This document shows positions 34,549 to 42,651 of a DNA stretch of 64,000 nucleotides, in pieces. Position 1 is the stretch's first letter. Every line of letters begins with the position of its first letter. The position numbers were made by a program, and so were the translations under genes. The notes under the pieces are model-generated. The model had not been told where the DNA came from. It worked only from the letters and a program-made list of their open reading frames with translations, and searched no databases. The DNA is from Stenotrophomonas maltophilia R551-3 (GTDB lineage Bacteria; Pseudomonadota; Gammaproteobacteria; Xanthomonadales; Xanthomonadaceae), in NCBI RefSeq assembly GCF_000020665.1, contig NC_011071.1:3400501-3464500 (forward strand), in the 5' to 3' direction.

Positions 34549-35508
34549 TCAGCCTCCGATCGGTGGTGGCCGCTTGCTGGCGGCCTTGCTGTCCTGGTCG
34601 GCCAGCGCCTGCTTGGCCAGCTCAGCCACGCCGGCAATCGAACCGATCACCCCGCTGGCCTCCATCGGCATCAGCACCAGCTTCTGGTTCGGCGAACTGG
34701 CCAGTTCCTTGAAGGCTTCCACATACTTCTGGGCGACGAAGTAATTGATCGCCTGCACGTCACCCTCGGCAATCGCCACCGACACCACCCTGGTCGCCAT
34801 GGCCTCGGCCTCGGCCAGGCGCTCGCGGGCCTCGGCATCGCGGAACGCCGCTTCACGGCGGCCTTCGGCCTCCAGCACCGTGGCCTGCTTCTCGCCTTCG
34901 GCGCGCAGGATCTCCGACTGCCGTGAACCCTCTGCCTCAAGGATCTGCGCGCGCTTCTCGCGCTCGGCTTTCATCTGCCGCGCCATCGCATCCAGCAGGT
35001 CGCGCGGCGGCTGGATGTCGCGGATCTCGATGCGGTTGACCTTCACGCCCCACGGGTTGGTGGCATGGTCGACCACGCTCAGCAGCTGCGCATTGATCAC
35101 TTCGCGCTGGCTCAGTGATTCATCCAGGTCCATCGAACCGATCACGGTCCGGATGTTGGTCTGTACCAGGGCGATCATCGCCACTTCCAGATTGGCCACT
35201 TCATAGGCGGCCTTGGCCGCATCGAGTACCTGGAAGAACACCACGCCATCCACGCGCACGGCGGCGTTGTCCTTGGTGATCACTTCCTGGCTGGGCACAT
35301 CCAGCACCTGCTCCATCATGTTCACCTTGCGGCCCACCCCATAGACGATCGGGATCAGGAAGTGCAGGCCGGGCGTCATGGTGTGCGTGTAGCGCCCGAA
35401 GCGCTCGACGGTCCATTCATACCCCTGCGGCACCATCCGCACCGCCTTGAACAGGATCACCACGGCCACGAAGGCCAGTACCACGGTGAAGAACATGGTC
35501 GGGAACAT
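34549..35508 (-). CDS. qmcA: SPFH/Band 7 (stomatin-like, QmcA-type) membrane protein
   Basis: A 319-residue protein with an N-terminal membrane anchor (residues 3-22), an SPFH domain (about 25-200, including ERFGRYTHTMTPGLHFLIP and QTNIRTVIGSMDLDESLSQR) and a long alanine/glutamate coiled coil (EAEGSRQSEILRAEGEKQAT). This is the layout of bacterial stomatins of the QmcA type, which assemble into large membrane rings and affect proteases and lipid organisation. The proline/glycine tail ends the chain. It is co-transcribed with the NfeD-family gene. Confidence 0.92.
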   Translation of the reverse strand: MFPTMFFTVVLAFVAVVILFKAVRMVPQGYEWTVERFGRYTHTMTPGLHFLIPIVYGVGRKVNMMEQVLDVPSQEVITKDNAAVRVDGVVFFQVLDAAKAAYEVANLEVAMIALVQTNIRTVIGSMDLDESLSQREVINAQLLSVVDHATNPWGVKVNRIEIRDIQPPRDLLDAMARQMKAEREKRAQILEAEGSRQSEILRAEGEKQATVLEAEGRREAAFRDAEARERLAEAEAMATRVVSVAIAEGDVQAINYFVAQKYVEAFKELASSPNQKLVLMPMEASGVIGSIAGVAELAKQALADQDSKAASKRPPPIGG

Positions 35509-35574
35509 CGCGCTTTCCTTATCTATGACGTCCAGGCCCCAGCATAGCGCGTGGGGGCGGCGGGCACAGCGAAG

Positions 35575-35877
35575 CTACCAGGGCACCCGCCCGCGCAGGA
35601 TGTCGACGAACATCACCCAGTCGCCCATGAATGAATACAGCGGATGCCGGAAAGTGGCCGGGCGGTTCTTCTCGAAGAAGAAATGACCGAACCAGGCGAA
35701 CCCGTAACCGCAGAACAGAGCGCCGATCAGGAGCAGCGGCTGGCCGCGCAGGATCGCGGCAGCGACCAGCAGCAGCACCCCGCAACTGCCGATGAAATGC
35801 AGCCGGCGCGACACCGGGTGGCGGTGCTCGTCCAGATAGAACGGATAGAACTCACGGAAGCTGGCGAAACGGGACAT
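35575..35877 (-). CDS. Mpo1-like (DUF962) membrane protein
   Basis: A 100-residue protein with FREFYPFYLDEHRHPVSRR at the start, two or three hydrophobic segments (LHFIGSCGVLLLVAAAILRG, LLLIGALFCGYGFAWFGHFFF) and HPLYSFMGDWVMF at the end. The histidines (HxxxH, FIG, FGHFFFE, RHP) match DUF962/Mpo1, a family of iron-dependent dioxygenases acting on 2-hydroxy fatty acids in yeast; bacterial role unknown. GGAG lies 7 bases before the ATG at 35877, favouring it over one two codons upstream. It precedes nothing on the strand. Confidence 0.82.
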   Translation of the reverse strand: MSRFASFREFYPFYLDEHRHPVSRRLHFIGSCGVLLLVAAAILRGQPLLLIGALFCGYGFAWFGHFFFEKNRPATFRHPLYSFMGDWVMFVDILRGRVPW

Positions 35878-35993
35878 GCGCATGCTCCGGGGGCCGTGGT
35901 CACCGTCATCATGCGCCTTTCTGGGAGGGAAAGCGGCTTGGACGGCGTGGCCGATTCTGACAAGGCAGTGCATGATCCGGTGGCGCTGCCTTT

Positions 35994-36020
35994 GTAGAGT
36001 CGAGCATGACTCGCCTCTAC
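35994..36020. repeat. GTAG-type palindromic repeat, single unit
   Basis: GTAGAGTCGAGCATGACTCG...CTCTAC, GTAG at 35994-35997 and CTAC at 36017-36020. The CTAC end gives the TAG stop codon of ynfA on the minus strand (36017-36019). Confidence 0.85.
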
Positions 36021-36346
36021 ACCGAAGGCGCGCGCGGGCCGAACATGATCACCGCCATCCCGGCCAGGCAAAGTGCGGCACCGAGCAGGTCCCAGCGGCT
36101 GGGGCGGATGCCATCGACCAGCCACAGCCAGAACAGCGCGGTGCCGATATAGACGCCACCGTAAGCGGCATAGACGCGGCCACTGGGGGTTGGATGCAGG
36201 GTCAGCAGCCACGCGAACAGGGCCAGACTGGCTGCCGCCGGCAGCAGCAACCAGATGCTGCCGCCCTTGCGCAGCCACAACCACGGCAGGTAGCAGCCAA
36301 CGATTTCGGCCAGCGCGGTCAGCAGGAACAGCGCAAGTGTCTTCAC
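36017..36346 (-). CDS. ynfA: YnfA-family (UPF0060) small membrane protein
   Basis: A 109-residue protein with four hydrophobic segments, starting [22 protein letters not shown], and the family's [20 protein letters not shown] stretch. YnfA belongs to the drug/metabolite transporter superfamily of SMR size; some homologues are reported as efflux pumps but its substrate here is unknown. The start is a GTG with GGAG five bases upstream; it overlaps the mazG stop by 4 bases. The stop codon is TAG of a GTAG repeat. It is last in nudE-cysQ-mazG-ynfA. Confidence 0.85.
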   Translation of the reverse strand: MKTLALFLLTALAEIVGCYLPWLWLRKGGSIWLLLPAAASLALFAWLLTLHPTPSGRVYAAYGGVYIGTALFWLWLVDGIRPSRWDLLGAALCLAGMAVIMFGPRAPSV

Positions 36347-37182
36347 GCCTTCTCCGCCGCCTTGGCGTGCTGCCACAGCGCTTCCTGCGCATCCAGGTCC
36401 AGCGCGGACAGCGCTTCCCCCTGCACTTCGGCCTGTGCTTCCATCGCGCGGAAGCGGCGTTCGAACTTGTGGTTGGCGCCACGCAACGCAGCACCCAGGT
36501 CGATGTCGGCGTGCCGGGCCAGGTTGGCGCAGACGAACAGCAGGTCGCCCAGTTCTTCCTGCAGGCGCGCCTTGTTGCCGGCAATGTCGCCGCGCTCGAA
36601 CTCTTCGCGCAGTTCCTGCAGTTCCTCAGCTGCCTTGTCCAGCACCGGCAGCGGGCCCGGCCAGTCGAAACCGACCTTGGCCGCGCGCGACTGCAGCTTC
36701 ACTGCCCGCTGCCATTCCGGCAGGCCGCGCGAGATGCCGGCCAGCGCGGAAGTGTCCTGCTCGCCTTTGGCCACACGCTCGGCGCGCTTGATCGCATCCC
36801 AGTTGCGCGTCACCCCGTCGGCGTCATCGACGCTGACATCGGCGAACACGTGCGGGTGGCGGCGCTGCATCTTGTCGCTGATCGCGCGCGCGACCTCGGC
36901 GAAGGCGAAGGCGCCCTGCTCCTCGGCCATGCGCGCATGGAACACCACCTGCAGCAGCAGGTCGCCCAGCTCATCGCAGAGATCATCGAGGTCGCCCCGA
37001 TCGATGGCATCGGCCACCTCGTAGGCTTCCTCGATGGTGTACGGGGCGATGGTCGCGAAGTTCTGCTCCAGGTCCCAGGGGCAGCCACCCTGCGGATCGC
37101 GCAGGCGCGCCATGATCGACAGCAGGCGTTCCAGTTCGTTGCTGGCGGCACTGCCGGTGGTGGGGGTGTCGTGCGCGCTCAT
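36343..37182 (-). CDS. mazG: Nucleoside triphosphate pyrophosphohydrolase MazG
   Basis: A 279-residue enzyme that hydrolyses nucleoside triphosphates to monophosphates and pyrophosphate, removing abnormal nucleotides or lowering ppGpp. Two MazG domains are present: the first with [10 protein letters not shown] and [22 protein letters not shown] (metal-binding EExxE and ExxD), the second with EELQELREE and [18 protein letters not shown]. The C-terminal helical tail ends in [12 protein letters not shown] precedes the ATG at 37182. It lies between cysQ (13 bases upstream) and ynfA (4-base overlap), in an operon with two other nucleotide hydrolases. Confidence 0.96.
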   Translation of the reverse strand: MSAHDTPTTGSAASNELERLLSIMARLRDPQGGCPWDLEQNFATIAPYTIEEAYEVADAIDRGDLDDLCDELGDLLLQVVFHARMAEEQGAFAFAEVARAISDKMQRRHPHVFADVSVDDADGVTRNWDAIKRAERVAKGEQDTSALAGISRGLPEWQRAVKLQSRAAKVGFDWPGPLPVLDKAAEELQELREEFERGDIAGNKARLQEELGDLLFVCANLARHADIDLGAALRGANHKFERRFRAMEAQAEVQGEALSALDLDAQEALWQHAKAAEKA

Positions 37183-37195
37183 GCGGTCTCCAGGG

Positions 37196-37999
37196 TCAAT
37201 CGGACAACCAGTCGCGCCAGGGCAGGCTGGTGTCACCAAGGGCAATGAAATCACCGTTCAACAGGGTCTCGCGGCGGTTGTAGCGGAACGGCTTGCCGGT
37301 CGCCGCCGACAGCACCGCGCCACCGGCGGCGTGCAGCACGCACTGGCCGGCGGCGGTGTCCCATTCGGAGGTCGGGCCCAGCCGGGGATAGACATCCAGC
37401 CCGCCTTCGGCGATCCGGCAGAACTTCAGCGATGAGCCCTGCGCGATGGTTTCGATGCGGCCCATCCGCGCCAGCAGCGCTTCGGTTTCCGGCGAGCGGT
37501 GCGAGCGGCTGGCGGCGACCCGCAGTGGTGCGGTGGCCGGCGTACGGGTACGCAGCACGGTGTCGTGCAGGCCCTGGCGACGGTATGCCAGCTCACCGCG
37601 CATGGCATGCCAGACGATGCCGGTGACCGGCGCCAGCACCACGCCGAAGGCCGGCGCACCCTGGTAGATCAATGCGATGTTGACGCTGAACTCGCCGTTG
37701 CGCTTGATGAACTCGCGGGTGCCGTCCAGCGGGTCGACCAGCCAGTAGGCGCCCCAATGACGGCGTTGCTCCCACGTGACCTGGGCCGACTCCTCGGACA
37801 GGATCGGCAGATCCGGGGTCAGCTGCTGCAGGCCCTGCTCGATGACCTGGTTGGCGGCCAGGTCGGCGGCGGTGACCGGGCTGTTGTCGTCCTTGAGCTG
37901 CACGTCGAAGCCATCGGCATATACCTGCATGATGGCCTGTCCGGCTTCCTGGGCGATGGCGATGGCGGTCTCGCGCAGGTCCGTGGTCAATTTGATCAT
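37196..37999 (-). CDS. cysQ: 3'(2'),5'-bisphosphate nucleotidase CysQ
   Basis: A 267-residue magnesium-dependent phosphatase of the inositol monophosphatase superfamily; it removes the 3'-phosphate from PAP, a by-product of sulfate assimilation. Signatures are LSEESAQVTWEQRR (first metal glutamates), VDPLDGTREFI (residues 83-93, the DPxDGT metal motif) and the late PTSEWDTAAGQ. Length is typical. It overlaps nudE by 4 bases upstream (ATGA) and lies 13 bases before mazG. An IMP-like substrate range cannot be excluded. Confidence 0.94.
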   Translation of the reverse strand: MIKLTTDLRETAIAIAQEAGQAIMQVYADGFDVQLKDDNSPVTAADLAANQVIEQGLQQLTPDLPILSEESAQVTWEQRRHWGAYWLVDPLDGTREFIKRNGEFSVNIALIYQGAPAFGVVLAPVTGIVWHAMRGELAYRRQGLHDTVLRTRTPATAPLRVAASRSHRSPETEALLARMGRIETIAQGSSLKFCRIAEGGLDVYPRLGPTSEWDTAAGQCVLHAAGGAVLSAATGKPFRYNRRETLLNGDFIALGDTSLPWRDWLSD

Positions 38000-38559
38000 C
38001 GCGTTCCCTGCAGCCACTGCCGGGCGATGAACAGCGCCGCCAGCGAGCGTCCCTCGGAGAAGTCCTCGCGCAGCATCAGCTGGTCCAGCTCGGCCAGCTT
38101 CCACGGCACCACTTCCAGTTCTTCCGGCTCATCGCCGGCCAGCTTTTCCGGGTACAGGTCCCGCGCCACCACCAGCCACGACTGATGGCTCATGTAGGTC
38201 GGGGCCAGCGTCATCGCGCGCAGCACGTCGACCCGGCGTGCACCGTAGCCGGCCTCTTCCTTCAGCTCGCGGTCGGCCGCCTGTTCGGGGGTCTCGCCGG
38301 CGTCGATCCGGCCCTTGACCAGGCCCAGCTCGTAGCGGTGCATGCCAGCAGCGTATTCACGTACCAGCAGCACGGTCTCGTCATCGAGCATCGGCACCAC
38401 CACCACCGCGCCGTGGCCCCGGCTGACCAGGCGCTCGAAACGGCGGCGTTCACCATTGGAGAACTCCAGGTCCAGGTGCTGGCGCTGGAAGGGACCGTTC
38501 TCTTCATCGGTGATCCGATGGATGATCGGCAAGCGACGGCCGCCACGGTCATCGTTCAT
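37996..38559 (-). CDS. nudE: Nudix hydrolase NudE (ADP compounds hydrolase)
   Basis: A 187-residue Nudix enzyme. The box is complete: GLVKGRIDAGETPEQAADRE then LKEEAGY, with the REL-x-EExG catalytic pattern. The NudE assignment rests on length, on the N-terminal PFQRQHLDLEFSNGERRRFE, and on the typical context next to cysQ. NudE splits NADH, ADP-ribose and diadenosine compounds. It heads nudE-cysQ-mazG-ynfA and is divergent from bioA. Confidence 0.9.
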   Translation of the reverse strand: MNDDRGGRRLPIIHRITDEENGPFQRQHLDLEFSNGERRRFERLVSRGHGAVVVVPMLDDETVLLVREYAAGMHRYELGLVKGRIDAGETPEQAADRELKEEAGYGARRVDVLRAMTLAPTYMSHQSWLVVARDLYPEKLAGDEPEELEVVPWKLAELDQLMLREDFSEGRSLAALFIARQWLQGTR

Positions 38560-38636
38560 GCGGAATCTCCGCGGCGGCCGGCGCCTGCGCCGGGGCCGAT
38601 AGAATGTGCAGGCAGCAACATGTTCATGAGCCCGAA

Positions 38637-40028
38637 ATGCTAGCAGACCCAACCCCCTCCCCGCTGGTCGAGCACTGGCGGCAACGCGACCTGAAGGTGC
38701 TGTGGCACCCGTGCACGCAGATGCGCGAGCATCCGCACACCCTGCCACTGGTCCCGATCGCACGCGGCCAGGGTGCCTGGCTGTTCGACCACGACGGCAA
38801 CCGCTACCTGGACGCGGTCAGCAGCTGGTGGACCAACCTGTTCGGCCATGCCGAGCCGCGCATCGGCGGCGCCATCGCCGCCCAGGCCGGGCAGCTGGAA
38901 CAGGTGATGCTGGCCGGCTTCGGCCACGAGCCGGCGATCACCCTGGCTGAACGCCTGCTGGCGCTGGCACCACGCCAGCCCGGCCGCGAACCGCTGGCCA
39001 AGGTGTTCTATGCCGACAACGGTTCAGCCGGCGTGGAAGTGGCGCTGAAGATGGCGTTCCAGTATTTCCAGAACCGCGGAGAGCCGCGCCGCACGCGCTT
39101 CATCGCTCTCGAGAACGGCTACCACGGCGAGACCCTGGGCGCGCTGGCACTGGGCGACATCCCGCTGTACCGCCGCGTCTATGCGCCACTGCTGGCCGAA
39201 GGCCTGTTCGCGCCCTCGCCCGATGCCTATCTGGCCGAACCAGGGCAGAGTGCGGCCGACCGCGCCCGGCAGGCCGCTGATGGCCTGGCCACGCTGTTCG
39301 ACCAGCACCCGGGCGAGATCTGCGCGGTGATCCTGGAACCGCGCCTGCAGTGCGCCGGCGGCATGCGGATGCACGACCCGGTGTACCTGCAGCGCGTGCG
39401 CGAACTGTGCGATGCGCACGGTGCATTCATGATCGCCGACGAGATCGCCGCAGGCTTTGGCCGCACCGGCACCCTGTTCGCCTGCGAGCAGGCCGGGGTG
39501 ATGCCGGACCTGATGTGCCTGTCCAAGGGCCTGACCGGCGGTTTCCTGCCACTGGCCGCCGTGCTCGCCACGCAGGCGCTGTACGACGCGTTCCTCGACG
39601 ACTCGCGCGAGCGGGCGTTCCTGCATTCGCACAGTTACACCGGCAACCCGCTGGCCTGTGCGGCCGCGCTGGCGACGCTGGACATCTTCCGCGACGACGA
39701 TGTGATTGCCCGCAACCGCGGCATCGCCTCGGTGATGGGCACGCTGGCGGCACCGTTCAGCGACCATCCGCACGTGGCCGATGTGCGCCAGGCCGGCATG
39801 GTGGTGGCGTTCGAGCTGTCGCGCGATGGCAACAAGCGCACACCGTTCGACCCGGCCATGCGGCTGGGCCTGAACGCCTACAAGGCCGCGCTCAAACGCG
39901 GCGTGGTACTGCGCCCGCTGGGCGACGTGCTGTACTGGATGCCACCCTACTGCGTGGATGACGAACAACTGGAGCTGCTGGCACATACCACGCTGGCGGC
40001 GATTGACGAGGCGATTGCATGCGCGTGA
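38637..40028 (+). CDS. bioA: Adenosylmethionine-8-amino-7-oxononanoate aminotransferase
   Basis: A 463-residue class-III PLP aminotransferase of biotin synthesis; it uses SAM as amino donor to make 7,8-diaminopelargonate. The PLP lysine is K297 in MCLSKGLTGG. Other features are LWHPCTQMREH near the start, a known BioA signature, SSWWTNLFGHAEPRI, and YADNGSAGVEVALKMAFQYF. TAGAAT at 38600-38605 could be the -10 box of its promoter, although no clear -35 is seen. The ATG at 38637 starts the family-like N terminus. It overlaps rsmE by 10 bases, an unusual partner. Other bio genes are not in the window. Confidence 0.95.
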   Translation: MLADPTPSPLVEHWRQRDLKVLWHPCTQMREHPHTLPLVPIARGQGAWLFDHDGNRYLDAVSSWWTNLFGHAEPRIGGAIAAQAGQLEQVMLAGFGHEPAITLAERLLALAPRQPGREPLAKVFYADNGSAGVEVALKMAFQYFQNRGEPRRTRFIALENGYHGETLGALALGDIPLYRRVYAPLLAEGLFAPSPDAYLAEPGQSAADRARQAADGLATLFDQHPGEICAVILEPRLQCAGGMRMHDPVYLQRVRELCDAHGAFMIADEIAAGFGRTGTLFACEQAGVMPDLMCLSKGLTGGFLPLAAVLATQALYDAFLDDSRERAFLHSHSYTGNPLACAAALATLDIFRDDDVIARNRGIASVMGTLAAPFSDHPHVADVRQAGMVVAFELSRDGNKRTPFDPAMRLGLNAYKAALKRGVVLRPLGDVLYWMPPYCVDDEQLELLAHTTLAAIDEAIACA

Positions 40029-40756
40029 CCCGCTGCCCCATCGACCTGGCGCTGCACAGCGGCCAGACCGTGACCCTGCCGGAAGAGACCGCCAACCACC
40101 TGGTACGGGTGATGCGCCTGCGCGAGGGCGATACCTGTGTGCTGTTCAATGGCGATGGCCACGACTACAGCGCGACGCTGACCGTGGCCGGCAAGCGCGA
40201 AGTGCAGGTGCGCATCGACGCCGTGCAGGCCATCGACACCGAATCGCCGCTGGCGATCACCCTGCTGCAGGGCATCGCCCGCGGCGAGAAGATGGACCTG
40301 ATCCTGCAGAAGGCCACCGAGCTGGGCGTGGCGGCGATCGTTCCGGTCAACGCCGAGCGCACCGAGGTGAAGCTCGATGCAGCACGCGCGGAGAAGCGCG
40401 TGGCGCACTGGAACAACGTGGTGACCTCAGCCTGTGGCCAGTCCGGGCGCGCGCGCATTCCGCAGGTGGGCCCGCCGCTGTCGCTTGCGCAGGCGGCAGC
40501 GGCGCTGCCGGTGGATACGCTGCGGTTGACCCTGGATCCGCAGGGTGCGCACCGGCTGTCGACGCTGGACGCCGCGCCTGGCGGGGGCATCGTGATTGCA
40601 ATCGGTCCGGAAGGGGGGTGGTCGCCACGCGACCGTGATCAACTGGCGGCCGCGGGCTTCCAGGGCCTGCAGCTGGGGCCGCGCATCCTGCGTACCGAGA
40701 CCGCCGGGCTGGCCGCGATCGCGGCGCTGCAGGCGCGGTTGGGCGATCTGGGGTAA
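40019..40756 (+). CDS. rsmE: 16S rRNA (uracil(1498)-N(3))-methyltransferase
   Basis: A 245-residue SPOUT-type methyltransferase that methylates U1498 in the decoding region of 16S rRNA. The N-terminal PUA-like part includes HLVRVMRLREGDTCVLFNGDG; the C-terminal knot has IAIGPEGGWSPRD (SAM site) and LGPRILRTETAGLAAI. Length and motifs fit RsmE well. It begins inside the last codons of bioA (10-base overlap), so translation is probably coupled. It ends before a GTAG repeat. Confidence 0.96.
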   Translation: MRVTRCPIDLALHSGQTVTLPEETANHLVRVMRLREGDTCVLFNGDGHDYSATLTVAGKREVQVRIDAVQAIDTESPLAITLLQGIARGEKMDLILQKATELGVAAIVPVNAERTEVKLDAARAEKRVAHWNNVVTSACGQSGRARIPQVGPPLSLAQAAAALPVDTLRLTLDPQGAHRLSTLDAAPGGGIVIAIGPEGGWSPRDRDQLAAAGFQGLQLGPRILRTETAGLAAIAALQARLGDLG

Positions 40757-40783
40757 GGCGACGGATCGCGCGACCGCTGCGCT

Positions 40784-40851
40784 CGCCGGGCATGGCCCGG
40801 CGCTACCGGGAATCCGGAACGCCTGAGGTAGCGCCGGGCCACGCCCGGCGG
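40784..40851. repeat. SMAG-type (GTAG) palindromic repeat, inverted pair
   Basis: A CTAC-ending unit at 40784-40806 and a GTAG unit at 40828-40851, same GCCGGGC subfamily as 170-236. It separates rsmE from the convergent chpC gene. The second unit has an ACG where others have ATG, a small drift. Confidence 0.9.
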
Positions 40852-40855
40852 ATTT

Positions 40856-41320
40856 TCAGGCGGCCAGCGAATCCAGCGCCGCTTCCAACGCGTCCAGGTT
40901 CGGCAGCAGTGCGCTCTGCTCGCCCAGCAACACACGCATGTGCACGATGTCCGGCAGGGTTTCCTCCGAGGCGTCGGCCAGCAGGCCATCGCGCGGCACC
41001 GAAATCAGCTGCGGGAAGTTCTGCGTCAGCAGGGCGTAGTACGGGCGTTGCGCGTTGCCGCTGAGGGCCTTCAGCACCACCACCTTGTTGTGGCCGCCCA
41101 CGGCTTCTTCGCCCAGTCCCGAAAGACGTGCGAACGACACCAGCGGCACCTGCCAACCATGCCAGCCGATCTCGCCGACCAGCCAGCGCGGCGCATCGGA
41201 GACCGGCTGCACCGGCACGCGCGACATCATTTCGGCCACGGTGGCATTGGGCAGCAGCACGCGCGCGTTGCCGGCCTGGATCAGGACGCCGCGGATTTCG
41301 TCATTGCTGGCATAGCTCAT
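40856..41320 (-). CDS. chpC: CheW-like coupling protein of the Pil-Chp system (ChpC type)
   Basis: A 154-residue CheW-domain protein, last gene of the Pil-Chp cluster. It has the CheW fold order of ARVLLPNATVAEMMSRVPVQ, PRWLVGEIGWHGWQVPLVSFARL and the C-terminal LGEQSALLPNLDALEAALDSLAA. It would link receptors to ChpA, alongside PilI. In Pseudomonas aeruginosa the gene in this place is chpC. It overlaps chpB by 4 bases (ATGA). The name is by position and domain. Confidence 0.85.
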   Translation of the reverse strand: MSYASNDEIRGVLIQAGNARVLLPNATVAEMMSRVPVQPVSDAPRWLVGEIGWHGWQVPLVSFARLSGLGEEAVGGHNKVVVLKALSGNAQRPYYALLTQNFPQLISVPRDGLLADASEETLPDIVHMRVLLGEQSALLPNLDALEAALDSLAA

Positions 41321-42651
41321 GGTGCCTCTCCGTTGTCGTCCTGCTCACCCCAGCGCGCGGCAATCGCCTGCGCCAGTTCCTGCGGTTCGCCCGCGACCAT
41401 ACCGGCGGCAACCACAGCGGTGGCTGTGGCGGGGTCATAGCAGCCCTCGCCCACCTGCCCGGCCACCCAGGCGCCGGCGGCAGCCAGGTCCAGCGCCGGG
41501 CCGACGTGGACCAGGTCGGCGCCGCTGAGCAGCACCAGCGCCGTGTGTTCCGCCGGCAGCGCGGCAATCGAGATGCCCTGTGCGTTGCTGATGAAATGCA
41601 GGCCATCACCGGCCGCCTGCACGCCGATGTCATCGGCCAGCACGTGCACTTCACCGGGCGTGGCGCGCTGGCCGGCTTCAGCCAGCTGCACCGGCAACGG
41701 CGACACCCGTGCCATCTGCTTGACCAGGTTGCCGTAACGACCACCATCCAGCCGCATGTGCACCAGCACCGGCACGGCCAGCGACGCCGGCAGTGCGCCG
41801 AGCAGGCGCCGCAGCGCATCCGGGCCACCGATGCCGGCCAGCACCAGCAGCGATCCGGCGCGCGCGCCGACCGGCGCGGCAGCGTCCAGATCGACCAGGC
41901 TCAGGTGATCGGTATCGAACGAGGGCGGTGCCGCTTCGACCGCAGCGATGTTGGCAGCAGCGGCCGGTGCATCCGCCACGTCATCGACCAGCGACCACGC
42001 CGTGTGGTCGAAGGAGACCAGCGGTGCGGCAGTGGCAGGCTCGGCCATCGCTGGCGGCAACGACGGCGCCTGCAGCGATTCGGGGACGATCGGCTGCAGC
42101 GCGGCCAGTGCCTGCTCCAGCGCGATCGGCTCGTGCAGGTGCGCGGGGGGCGAGTACAGGCTGTCGGCCGGGACGTCGTCGGCCCAGCTCAGCGCCTGTT
42201 CCACGTGCGGCTGCAGTGCTTCTTCGCGTGGCGCGGGCGGCGGTGCCGGATGGCCCGGTTCCAGCTGCAGGCTGGGTTCTTCCTCGGCACCGGGCGGCAG
42301 CACCTGCTGGTGGCCGTGCAGCTTGGCGGCCAGATGGCGGCCCCAGCGCTGCACTTCCCAACCATCACGGCGTGCGGCCAGTTCGGCCTCGTCGAACACC
42401 AGGGTCAGGCCAGGTGCGGACAGCACAGTGTCCAGCCGTTCCAGCGCGTCCTCGATGGCCGCCTCCAGGGCGATCACCACGAACTGCGGTCGCGCCTGCT
42501 GCAGGACCTGCGGCTCCAGGCTGTTGGGGTCTTCTTCCAGCACCAGCTGCACATCGGCGTGCGACAACGCCTCACGCAGGCGCTCGCGCGCGGCGCCGGG
42601 GCGGGCCAACAGGGCAACGGCCGGGGCCGGATGGGCTTCACTCACGGACAC
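41317..42651 (-). CDS. chpB: ChpB-like CheB methylesterase-domain protein with degenerate active site
   Basis: A 444-residue protein with a CheB-like domain at about residues 265-430. CheB needs a Ser-His-Asp triad: the ASTGG motif is here LAGIGGPDAL, so the serine is glycine; the histidine is kept in VLVHMRLDGG; the aspartate of the GMGxDG motif aligns, without gaps, to valine in LLSGADLVHVGPAL. Two of three catalytic residues are therefore missing. The N terminus (ARPGAARERLREALSHADV) looks like a receiver domain without its phosphoacceptor aspartate. A proline-rich acidic linker joins the two. The start is a GTG, and the gene overlaps chpA by 14 bases. It is more likely a scaffold than a methylesterase. 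Confidence 0.85.
   Translation of the reverse strand: MSVSEAHPAPAVALLARPGAARERLREALSHADVQLVLEEDPNSLEPQVLQQARPQFVVIALEAAIEDALERLDTVLSAPGLTLVFDEAELAARRDGWEVQRWGRHLAAKLHGHQQVLPPGAEEEPSLQLEPGHPAPPPAPREEALQPHVEQALSWADDVPADSLYSPPAHLHEPIALEQALAALQPIVPESLQAPSLPPAMAEPATAAPLVSFDHTAWSLVDDVADAPAAAANIAAVEAAPPSFDTDHLSLVDLDAAAPVGARAGSLLVLAGIGGPDALRRLLGALPASLAVPVLVHMRLDGGRYGNLVKQMARVSPLPVQLAEAGQRATPGEVHVLADDIGVQAAGDGLHFISNAQGISIAALPAEHTALVLLSGADLVHVGPALDLAAAGAWVAGQVGEGCYDPATATAVVAAGMVAGEPQELAQAIAARWGEQDDNGEAP

Noticed and set aside
170..40851. The regular GTAG repeats considered as a CRISPR array
   Set aside because: Units are scattered singly or in inverted pairs between genes, not in tandem with spacers, and no cas gene is present.
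41317..42651. ChpB as a pseudogene
   Set aside because: The frame is intact over 444 codons, overlaps its neighbours neatly and keeps the domain core, so a changed function is likelier than decay.
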